A stretch of DNA of 64,000 bases from Polaromonas jejuensis NBRC 106434. GTDB taxonomy: Bacteria; Pseudomonadota; Gammaproteobacteria; Burkholderiales; Burkholderiaceae_C. The stretch is from the NCBI RefSeq assembly GCF_001598235.1, contig NZ_BCYO01000006.1:186001-250000 (forward strand), given 5' to 3'. Both the position numbers and the translations under genes were made by a program. Of this stretch, positions 57,892 to 64,000 are shown one piece after another. Numbering within the stretch: the first letter of the stretch is position 1; every line of letters begins with the position of its first letter. The notes beneath the pieces are model-generated. The model searched no databases, had not been told where the DNA came from, and worked only from the letters and a program-made list of their open reading frames with translations.

Positions 57892-59193
57892 ATGAAAAAA
57901 CTGACTCTTGTTGCAACCGCAATGATGGGCCTTTTGTCGGCCACAGGCGCCATGGCGCAGAGCACCGTGACCCTCTACGGTATTCTTGATGGCGGCCTCA
58001 ACCACATCACCGGGCTTCAAAATGGCTCGGCCACCCGCATTGACAGCGGCATCATGGATGGCTCGCGCTTCGGCCTTCGCGGCACGGAGGATATCGGCGG
58101 CGGCTACAAGGCCATCTTCACGCTGGAAAATCGCCTGGAACTGGACACGGGTTCTGTTTCCAACAGGCCGCCGTCCGGCGCACAGTTGCCTGACCGGATG
58201 TCCAGCGCCGCAGGCCTCGGATTGACGGGCGCGGCGGCGGCGGTTGCTCCTTTGGTCATTCCAACGGTCAATGCCGTAATTGCCGACAGCCTGGGTGTGA
58301 ATGTGGGCCCTACGGGCAACCGCCTGTTTGACCGCCAGGCTTTTGTGGGCCTGGTTACCCCGGTTGGCGCCTTGACCCTCGGCCGGCAGTACACCCCAGG
58401 CTACCTCGTGGGCGCAACGTTTGACGCCTCCCAAACCCAGTCGAGCCTGGCAGCTGGCCAGGTCGCCAGCTTTCCGCCTTCTATCGACATTCGCCTGAGC
58501 AATACCATCCAATACGCGATCCAGACCAGCGGCATCACCGCCACCTTGATGTATGGCGCCGGCGAGGTTGCTGGTCAGGGGAGTTCTGCGGGTCGCTTCT
58601 TCGGCGGCATGGTGATGTACAAGGGCGACGGATTCGCGGTGGGCTATGGCCGCAACCAGCGCAACAACGAGCTGGGTCAAAAATCCCTTGAAAACAATGT
58701 GTTCGGTGGCTCCGTTGATGTGGGACCTGGAACCTTGTATGGCCAGTACGCCACCATCAAGGATGAAAACCCCACCAATTTATCCACCATTGGCACCCAG
58801 GTTGGCAGCAGTCCAGCCCTCATTGCAAGATTGGGCGCGGCTGGTGCTGCGGCAGTTGGTGCTGCGTTCCAGAACGCTTACAACAATGCCTTCCAGCAAG
58901 ATGCATACCTGGCACACATTGGCTACAAACTCACCAGCGGCGTTCATACCTGGGTGGTTGCCTACAACCGCCTGAAAGACAAGCGCCCGAACAATGCGAG
59001 CACCAACTCCTACGGTGCAACCTACACCTATGCGCTGTCCAAGCGCACCAACCTGAATGCCGTGCTGACACGTTTCAACAACCAGGGAACGGGTCAGGCT
59101 GCACCGGGCGAAGCTGGCTTCCTGGGTGGCGTTACTTCTGCCGCAGGCGTTGGTTCTACCAATGTCGCCTTCGGTATCAACCACAAGTTTTGA
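57892..59193 (+). CDS. Gram-negative porin, long form, copy 3
   Basis: 433 residues; SD TGGAGA precedes the ATG. Signal MKKLTLVATAMMGLLSATGAMAQ, then STVTLYGILDGGLNH, FGLRGTEDIGGGYKAIFTLE and terminal VAFGINHKF. It is 65-77 residues longer than the neighbours owing to two unusually hydrophobic Ala/Val-rich insertions. One is around residues 100-135 (SAAGLGLTGAAAAVAPLVIP), the other around 310-330 (LIARLGAAGAAAVGAAFQN). In a porin these would be external loops, where such apolar sequence is odd. Confidence 0.93.
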   Translation: MKKLTLVATAMMGLLSATGAMAQSTVTLYGILDGGLNHITGLQNGSATRIDSGIMDGSRFGLRGTEDIGGGYKAIFTLENRLELDTGSVSNRPPSGAQLPDRMSSAAGLGLTGAAAAVAPLVIPTVNAVIADSLGVNVGPTGNRLFDRQAFVGLVTPVGALTLGRQYTPGYLVGATFDASQTQSSLAAGQVASFPPSIDIRLSNTIQYAIQTSGITATLMYGAGEVAGQGSSAGRFFGGMVMYKGDGFAVGYGRNQRNNELGQKSLENNVFGGSVDVGPGTLYGQYATIKDENPTNLSTIGTQVGSSPALIARLGAAGAAAVGAAFQNAYNNAFQQDAYLAHIGYKLTSGVHTWVVAYNRLKDKRPNNASTNSYGATYTYALSKRTNLNAVLTRFNNQGTGQAAPGEAGFLGGVTSAAGVGSTNVAFGINHKF

Positions 59194-59242
59194 TCAGCGT
59201 ACGTCGCTTTCAACTCTAAAGCAGCTCGAAAGAGCTGCACTC

Positions 59243-59272
59243 AAAAGCCCCCTGACTGGGGGCTTTTCTTTT
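59243..59272 (+). terminator. Intrinsic terminator of porin 3
   Basis: AAAAGCCCCCTGACTGGGGG then CTTTTCTTTT, 50 bp after the stop. Confidence 0.88.
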
Positions 59273-59360
59273 GCTTGTTCCCACTTGTCTGCACTGGCGC
59301 TACGATCAGCTTCACTATTTCTCAATTCCCCCGCCTGCGAAGCCCCAAAGCGAGCACTCC

Positions 59361-59990
59361 ATGAATTCTGTACTTGACACCGCCCTGAATGCCGCCGATG
59401 GCGCACTGCGTACTCTGTTTGCCACACCCCGCGCCAGCCGGACCTGTCCGACCGTCGCCGATCAGCGCACCGAACTGAGCGTGCAGGACAAGGCCCTGTC
59501 GGGCGCGCTGATGCGGGTCAACCACGTGGGGGAAGTCTGCGCGCAGGCGCTGTATGCCGCGCAGGCGCTGGGCACGCGTGACCCCGTCCTGCGCGAGCAC
59601 TTTCTGGGAGCCAGCCGCGAGGAAGGCGACCACCTGGCCTGGACCAAAACCCGTCTGGATGAACTGGGCGCCCGCCCGTCCCTGCTCAACCCGCTGTGGT
59701 ACGCCGGCGCCTTCGGGCTGGGACTGGTCGCCAGCCGCCTGGGGGATCACCTGAGCCTGGGCTTTGTGGTCGAAACGGAACGCCAGGTGGAGGCGCATCT
59801 GGCGAGCCACCTGGAGCGCCTGCCCGAAGGCGACCACGAATCACGTGCCATCGTGGCGCAAATGAAAACCGATGAAGCCGCGCACGCCCGGGAAGCCGAA
59901 AACGCCGGCGCGCTGCAGCTGCCGGCCCCCATCAAGGCGCTCATGCGTTCGGCCGCCAGGGTCATGACCACGACGGCGCACTATCTTTGA
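59361..59990 (+). CDS. coq7: Demethoxyubiquinone hydroxylase Coq7
   Basis: 209 residues from ATG at 59361 ([17 protein letters not shown]). The diiron carboxylate motifs are [44 protein letters not shown] and [12 protein letters not shown]. It hydroxylates demethoxyubiquinol in ubiquinone synthesis, peripheral to the inner membrane. Beta-type Coq7. Next gene osmC converges on it. Confidence 0.95.
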   Translation: MNSVLDTALNAADGALRTLFATPRASRTCPTVADQRTELSVQDKALSGALMRVNHVGEVCAQALYAAQALGTRDPVLREHFLGASREEGDHLAWTKTRLDELGARPSLLNPLWYAGAFGLGLVASRLGDHLSLGFVVETERQVEAHLASHLERLPEGDHESRAIVAQMKTDEAAHAREAENAGALQLPAPIKALMRSAARVMTTTAHYL

Positions 59991-60038
59991 AGGCTTGATG
60001 GTTTGAAGCCGCCGCCGGGTGCGGCAAAACAAACCGAT

Positions 60039-60085
60039 TCAGCTATTGTTTCAATAGCTAATGACGCCGGCCCAGCAAGGGCTGG
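60039..60085 (+). repeat. Dispersed short palindromic repeat, family 1
   Basis: TCAGCTATTGTTTCAATAGCTAATGACGCC followed by GGCCCAGCAAGGGCTGGC. Arms AGCTATTG/CAATAGCT are perfect. Between coq7 and the osmC-like gene. Confidence 0.75.
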
Positions 60086-60098
60086 CATCCAAAAATCC

Positions 60099-60557
60099 TC
60101 AAACCTCCTGCAATTCAAAGCTGGTGGTGATGTCCGCCGTCTTGGCCAGCATGATGGTGGCCGAGCAGTATTTGTCGTGGCTCATGGCAATGGCACGTTC
60201 CACCGCACTGGCCGGCAGGCCACGCCCCGTGACCACGAAGTGCATGTGTATCCTGGTAAACACCTTGGGGTCCACCGGCGCCCTTTCCGAGCTGAGCTTG
60301 ACCGAGCAGCCCCGCACATCGTGACGGCCGCGCTTGAGAATCAGCACCACGTCGTAGGCCGTGCAGCCGCCGGTGCCGGCCAGCACGGTTTCCATGGGGC
60401 GGGGCGCCAGATTGGCGCCGCCGTTTTCCGGCTTCTCGGCATCCGGTGCGCCGTCCATCACCAGCGTGTGGCCGCTGCCGGTTTCCGCGAGAAACGTCAT
60501 GCCCGAGCGCGACCCGGTCGCCGCATTTGTGCCTGTCCAGCTCACTGTGCATTCCAT
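60099..60557 (-). CDS. OsmC-family peroxiredoxin-like protein
   Basis: 152 residues from ATG at 60557 with AAGGAG seven bases before it; a GTG at 60566 would overlap that site. The two catalytic cysteines are in TGGCTAYDVV and HDKYCSAT, spaced as in YhfA/OsmC-type hydroperoxide reductases. Likely detoxifies organic peroxides in the cytoplasm. Convergent with coq7. Confidence 0.92.
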   Translation of the reverse strand: MECTVSWTGTNAATGSRSGMTFLAETGSGHTLVMDGAPDAEKPENGGANLAPRPMETVLAGTGGCTAYDVVLILKRGRHDVRGCSVKLSSERAPVDPKVFTRIHMHFVVTGRGLPASAVERAIAMSHDKYCSATIMLAKTADITTSFELQEV

Positions 60558-60649
60558 CAATGCCACTCCTTATGCAAAATATTTATGAATAAAACCTGAA
60601 ATGTGCAATTTTCGCCACAGGAATATGGTGCAGCGCAACATGACTCCGC

Positions 60650-60655
60650 TATAAT
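60650..60655 (+). promoter_or_regulatory. -10 box of the putative sRNA/ilvA leader
   Basis: Perfect TATAAT on the plus strand. The -35 region (about 60627-60632) is weak. It would start RNA near 60662. Confidence 0.5.
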
Positions 60656-60660
60656 GGGAT

Positions 60661-60763
60661 CATCGCATCAATACCGAATTTTCGTATTTTTGCACTGGTT
60701 GTCTCCTCCACCTCCTCAAAGGGTGGATTTACAGGCCCAGACCGCAAGGTCTGGGCCTTTTTT
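60661..60763 (+). ncRNA. Candidate sRNA or attenuator leader upstream of ilvA
   Basis: About 100 nt between a perfect TATAAT and a strong intrinsic terminator. It contains CTCCTCCACCTCCTC (60703-60717), an anti-Shine-Dalgarno-type stretch, part of it inside a small hairpin TCCACC/GGTGGA at 60707-60727. This layout resembles CcsR-type sRNAs with CUCCUCC motifs, but I cannot assign a family. Alternatively it is the ilvA leader with terminator. No coding frame of note begins after the expected start. Confidence 0.45.
60734..60763 (+). terminator. Intrinsic terminator upstream of ilvA
   Basis: GGCCCAGACC-GCAA-GGTCTGGGCC then TTTTTT: perfect 10 bp stem, 36 bp before the ilvA ATG. Confidence 0.92.
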
Positions 60764-60798
60764 CTTGCCCGTTATGATGTCCGGCTGCGAGAAAAAAC

Positions 60799-62421
60799 AT
60801 GCCATCCAAGATCAAAACGCCTGCCAGCTCCTCCCCCCGCGCCGCGAAAGCGGCCGGTAAAGCCGCTCCTCAAGGGCTCAAGCCCGCGGATTACCTGAAG
60901 AAAATTCTCACGGCGCGGGTCTATGACGTGGCCGTCGAGTCCGCGCTGGAGCGCGCCAAAAACCTCAGCCAGCGCCTGAACAACACGGTACTGCTCAAAC
61001 GCGAAGACCAGCAGCCGGTGTTCAGCTTCAAGCTGCGCGGCGCCTACAACAAGATGGCGCACCTGAATGCGGCCCAGCTCAAGAAGGGCGTGATCTGCGC
61101 CTCGGCCGGCAACCACGCCCAGGGCGTGGCCATGAGCGCGCAAAAACTCGGTACCCGCGCCGTGGTGGTCATGCCGACCACCACCCCGCAACTCAAGATC
61201 GATGCCGTCAAGGCCTGGGGCGCTGAAGTTGTCCTGCATGGCGACAGCTACTCCGACGCCTATGCGCACTCCGTGCTGCTGGAAAAAAAACGCGGCCTGA
61301 CCTTTGTGCACCCGTTTGACGACCCGGACGTGATCGCCGGCCAGGGCACGATTGCCATGGAAATCCTGATGCAGCTGCAAACCCTGGGCTCCAGCCGCCT
61401 CGACGCGGTGTTTGTGGCCATAGGCGGCGGCGGGCTGATCTCCGGCGTGGCCAACTACATCAAGGCGGTACGCCCCGAGATCAAGGTCATAGGCGTGCAG
61501 ATGAACGACTCCGACGCCATGATGCAGTCGGTGGGCGCGAAAAAGCGCGTGGCCCTGAACGACGTGGGCCTGTTTTCGGACGGCACGGCCGTCAAGCTGG
61601 TGGGCGAGGAAACCTTCCGCATCAGCCGCGAGCTGGTGGATGAATTCATCAGCGTCGATACCGACGCGGTCTGCGCCGCCATCAAGGATGTGTTTGTCGA
61701 CACGCGCAGCATCGTCGAGCCCGCCGGTGCGCTGGCCGTGGCCGCCATCAAGCAGTATGTGGCCACGCACAAGACCAGGGGCGAGACCTACGCCGCGATT
61801 TTGTGCGGTGCCAACATGAACTTCGACCGGCTGCGCTTTGTCGCCGAGCGGGCCGAAGTGGGCGAGGAGCGCGAAGCCCTGTTTGCCGTCACGATTCCCG
61901 AAGAGCGCGGCAGCTTCCGGCATTTTTGCGAGCTGATTGGCGAGCTGCCCGGCGGTCCGCGCAGCGTGACCGAGTTCAACTACCGCATCAATGACGCGGC
62001 GCAGGCCCATGTGTTTGTCGGCCTGACGACCTCGGCCAAGGGCGAGAGCAGCAAGATTGCGGCGAATTTCTCGCGCCACGGCTTCAAGGCGCTTGACCTG
62101 ACGCACGACGAGCTCGCCAAGGAACATATCCGCCACATGGTGGGCGGCCACAGCGCGCTGGCCAAGGACGAGCGTTTGCTGCGCTTTGTTTTCCCCGAGC
62201 GGCCCGGTGCCCTGATGAAGTTCCTGTCCAGCATGCGCCCGGGCTGGAACATCAGCCTGTTTCACTACCGCAACCAGGGCGCCGACTACGGCCGCACCCT
62301 GGTGGGCCTGCAGGTGCCCAAGGCCGACAACAAGGCCTTCAAGGCCTTTCTGGACACCCTGGGCTACCCGCATGTCGAAGAAACCGACAATCCGGCGTAC
62401 CGGCTGTTTCTGCAAAGCTGA
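60799..62421 (+). CDS. ilvA: Threonine ammonia-lyase, biosynthetic (long form)
   Basis: 540 residues. First committed step to isoleucine: threonine to 2-oxobutanoate. PLP Lys78 in FSFKLRGAYNK, glycine loop IGGGGLISG for PLP phosphate, ASAGNHAQGVA; two ACT-like regulatory domains after about residue 335 (SFRHFCELIGELPGGPRSV and FPERPGALMKFLSSMRPG). The 25-residue N-terminal Lys/Ala extension is typical of Comamonadaceae. Preceded by a terminator that could attenuate it. Ten bp before the CWC gene. Confidence 0.96.
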   Translation: MPSKIKTPASSSPRAAKAAGKAAPQGLKPADYLKKILTARVYDVAVESALERAKNLSQRLNNTVLLKREDQQPVFSFKLRGAYNKMAHLNAAQLKKGVICASAGNHAQGVAMSAQKLGTRAVVVMPTTTPQLKIDAVKAWGAEVVLHGDSYSDAYAHSVLLEKKRGLTFVHPFDDPDVIAGQGTIAMEILMQLQTLGSSRLDAVFVAIGGGGLISGVANYIKAVRPEIKVIGVQMNDSDAMMQSVGAKKRVALNDVGLFSDGTAVKLVGEETFRISRELVDEFISVDTDAVCAAIKDVFVDTRSIVEPAGALAVAAIKQYVATHKTRGETYAAILCGANMNFDRLRFVAERAEVGEEREALFAVTIPEERGSFRHFCELIGELPGGPRSVTEFNYRINDAAQAHVFVGLTTSAKGESSKIAANFSRHGFKALDLTHDELAKEHIRHMVGGHSALAKDERLLRFVFPERPGALMKFLSSMRPGWNISLFHYRNQGADYGRTLVGLQVPKADNKAFKAFLDTLGYPHVEETDNPAYRLFLQS

Positions 62422-62431
62422 ACACCCCCTC

Positions 62432-62767
62432 ATGACCGCCCCTGCCGCACCGTCCACCGCCCCTGCGCTGCCAAGCACCTCGGTGTGCCCGCGCTGCGGC
62501 GCCGGTTTTCGCTGCGGCATGGTGCGCCGCGAAGGGCCGCCCCAAGCAAGCACAGCCCCCTTGGGGGGCAGCGTCAGCGTGGGGGCTGACACCTGCGCCG
62601 GTGACGCCGAATGCTGGTGCGTGCAGCTGCCGCAGGTGATGCCGGTGCCGGCCGCCCGCACCCCGCCAGGCGAGGCCGGTGCGGCCACCGCCTCCTGCTA
62701 CTGCCCCGCCTGCCTCCAACAGATCACCCATGAACGAACAAACACCGTTTCGCCTGCCCGCGATTGA
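62432..62767 (+). CDS. Cysteine-rich CWC family protein, interrupted in frame by a repeat
   Basis: About 111 residues. The cysteine pattern is CPRCG and FRCGM at 19-30, then AECWCVQLP near 60 and CYCPACLQQ near 90, which is the Cys-rich CWC family of small putative zinc-binding proteins. Between CGM and AECWC there are about 25 extra residues ([16 protein letters not shown] and onward) that come from an inverted family 2 repeat at 62521-62591. Normal members go almost directly from one cysteine cluster to the other. The frame is kept. It overlaps the cobT start by 38 bp in another frame. Function of the family unknown. Confidence 0.75.
   Translation: MTAPAAPSTAPALPSTSVCPRCGAGFRCGMVRREGPPQASTAPLGGSVSVGADTCAGDAECWCVQLPQVMPVPAARTPPGEAGAATASCYCPACLQQITHERTNTVSPARD
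62521..62591 (-). repeat. Dispersed GC-rich repeat family 2 inside the CWC gene
   Basis: Reverse complement reads GTCAGCCCCCACGCTGACGC, TGCCCCCCAAGGGGGCTGTG, CTTGCTTGGGGCGGCCCTTC, GCGGCGCACC, matching the copy at 48618-48708 in order and hairpin. Confidence 0.85.
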
Positions 62768-63782
62768 GGCCACCAGCAACGCCGCGCTGGCGGCCAGGCT
62801 GCGGCACAAGATCGACCACAAGACCAAACCGCTGGGCGCACTTGGGGCTCTGGAAGACCTGGCCCTGCAGCTGGGCCTGATACAGCGCCAGGAGAGCATC
62901 ACGCTGCGCGAGCCGCAGATGGTGGTGTTTGCCGCCGACCACGGCATTGCCGCGGAAGGCGTGTCGGCCTATCCGCAGGCCGTGACGGTGCAGATGGTCG
63001 GCAACATGCTGGCCGGGGGCGCGGCCATCAATGTGTTTGCCCGCCAGCACGGCTTTGCGCTGCGGGTGGTGGATGCCGGCGTGGCGGCCGAACTGCCCGC
63101 GCATCCACAGCTGCTGCCACGCAAGATCGGCTATGGCACGAAAAACCTGTGCCAGGGCCCTGCCATGTCGCGGGACCAGGCCAAGGCGGCGCTGAGCGCC
63201 GGCATGCACGTCCTGCAGGCCCTGCCGGGCAATGTGGTGGCCCTGGGCGAAATGGGCATTGCCAACACCTCGCCGGCGGCCCTGCTGCTCGCGCGGCTGG
63301 CCGGCACGCGCATCGAGGACGCGACGGGACGCGGCACCGGGCTGGATGATCCGCAACTGCTGCACAAGCAGGACGTGCTCAGGCGTGCCCTGGCGCGCCA
63401 CCCCATGAGCCAGCCGCTCGATGTGCTTGGCGTGCTGGCGGCCCTGGGCGGCTTTGAAATCGCCATGATGGCGGGCGCCATGCTGCAGGCCGCAAGCGAG
63501 CGCCGCGTGGTGCTGGTCGATGGCTTTATTGCCGGCGCCGCCGCGCTGGTGGCCCATGCCCTCGTGCCGGCCGTGCGCGACTACCTGGTGTTTTGCCACC
63601 GCTCCGCCGAAACCGGCCACCGACAGCTGCTGGCGCGGCTGGAGGCCAAGCCGCTGCTGGAACTCGATTTGCGGCTGGGCGAAGGCACGGGCGCGCTGCT
63701 GGCCTGGCCGCTGGTGCAGTCGGCGGCCAATTTCCTCAACGAAATGGCGAGCTTCGAGTCGGCTGGCGTGAGCCAGAAATAG
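62730..63782 (+). CDS. cobT: Nicotinate-nucleotide-dimethylbenzimidazole phosphoribosyltransferase
   Basis: 350 residues from ATG at 62730 ([20 protein letters not shown]). Makes alpha-ribazole phosphate for the lower ligand of cobalamin. [46 protein letters not shown] and the C-terminal [13 protein letters not shown] are family signatures, the last with the catalytic Glu region. The start overlaps the CWC gene. Followed by cobS. Confidence 0.96.
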   Translation: MNEQTPFRLPAIEATSNAALAARLRHKIDHKTKPLGALGALEDLALQLGLIQRQESITLREPQMVVFAADHGIAAEGVSAYPQAVTVQMVGNMLAGGAAINVFARQHGFALRVVDAGVAAELPAHPQLLPRKIGYGTKNLCQGPAMSRDQAKAALSAGMHVLQALPGNVVALGEMGIANTSPAALLLARLAGTRIEDATGRGTGLDDPQLLHKQDVLRRALARHPMSQPLDVLGVLAALGGFEIAMMAGAMLQAASERRVVLVDGFIAGAAALVAHALVPAVRDYLVFCHRSAETGHRQLLARLEAKPLLELDLRLGEGTGALLAWPLVQSAANFLNEMASFESAGVSQK

Positions 63783-63825
63783 CGATGGGCACGCGTCGCA
63801 CAAAGTTCGCGGGGCGGGGGCACTG

Positions 63826-64000
63826 ATGGCCCAATTCATCCGCGAATACCTGCTCGCCGTGCAGTTCTTCACCCGCATCCCCATCACCGGGCGGCTGGCC
63901 GACTGGGTGGGCTACAGCCCCGAGCTGCTGCGCACCAGTGCCGCCCACTTTCCGGGCATTGGCGTGGTGGTCGGCGCCGTGGCGGCGGCGGTCTATGCGC
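63826..64000 (+). CDS. cobS: Adenosylcobinamide-GDP ribazoletransferase, N-terminal part
   Basis: 58 residues to the window edge, MAQFIREYLLAVQFFTRIPI followed by HFPGIGVVVGAVAAAVYA. The AVQFFTRIP motif and first membrane helix identify CobS/CobV, the inner-membrane enzyme that joins alpha-ribazole and cobinamide. Continues cobT. Confidence 0.92.
   Translation, partial: MAQFIREYLLAVQFFTRIPITGRLADWVGYSPELLRTSAAHFPGIGVVVGAVAAAVYA

Overview
The window is a stretch of GC-rich chromosome from a betaproteobacterium, most likely a member of the Comamonadaceae (Burkholderiales) close to Polaromonas or Rhodoferax. The basis is gene content and order (mla operon next to gltBD, aroK-aroB-dgt next to pilMNOPQ, system II cytochrome c maturation with ccsB/resB, several Gram-negative trimeric porins) and two families of short dispersed repeats that I recognise from that family. 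This is inference from the sequence alone. No rRNA, tRNA, CRISPR array, prophage or plasmid function was seen. Only one transposase-type gene (RAYT) is present.

Layout. 1-1067: start of the Mla lipid-transport operon (mlaF, mlaE) on the minus strand. 1338-1744: three tandem copies of a 136 bp unit that carries the 3' end of gltD. 1771-8089: gltD-gltB glutamate synthase. 8228-9087: a RAYT element bounded by a 16 bp inverted repeat. 9114-14826: amino-acid-type ABC binding protein, MFS transporter, dgt, aroB, aroK. 14960-20057: pilQPONM, type IV pilus alignment complex and secretin, read pilM to pilQ, divergent from mrcA (PBP1A). 22773-24808: cyaY, lptM-like lipoprotein, lysA. 24963-31101: msrQ, msrP, ccsB, resB, cytochrome c4. 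31299-36930: engB, a decayed hydrolase pseudogene, two lipid A acyltransferase-family genes, metK, an isochorismatase-like hydrolase. 37091-39211: groESL with a perfect CIRCE operator. 39354-45504: a two-component system divergent from a five-gene envelope redox operon. 45611-46914: DUF805 protein and OmpW-family protein. 47048-52120: pgi and tal on one strand, zwf and an RpiR/HexR-type regulator on the other. 52233-54449: M20 amidohydrolase and a DUF3047 lipoprotein. 54603-59193: three porins. 59361-64000: coq7, osmC-like, a candidate sRNA or attenuator, ilvA, a Cys-rich CWC protein, cobT and the start of cobS.

The most interesting unit is 39354-45504. It holds a sensor kinase and OmpR-type regulator, a b-type cytochrome, a second Tat-exported MsrP/YedY-like molybdoenzyme, a small exported MXKDX-repeat peptide with 11 Met in its mature part, a CcdA-thioredoxin fusion and an exported MsrA. 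The layout suggests a periplasmic methionine-based oxidant sink with its own electron supply. It resembles the YedY1/YedZ1/MrpX hypochlorite-scavenging system described in Azospira, but with different regulation and added thiol and MsrA modules. A canonical msrPQ pair elsewhere in the window (24963-26629) gives a built-in comparison.

The second theme is repeats entering genes. Copies of the two dispersed families lie in frame inside gltB, pgi and the CWC gene, and one fills the tal-pgi gap. Together with the gltD-tail array, this recalls the Rickettsia palindromic elements that become translated.
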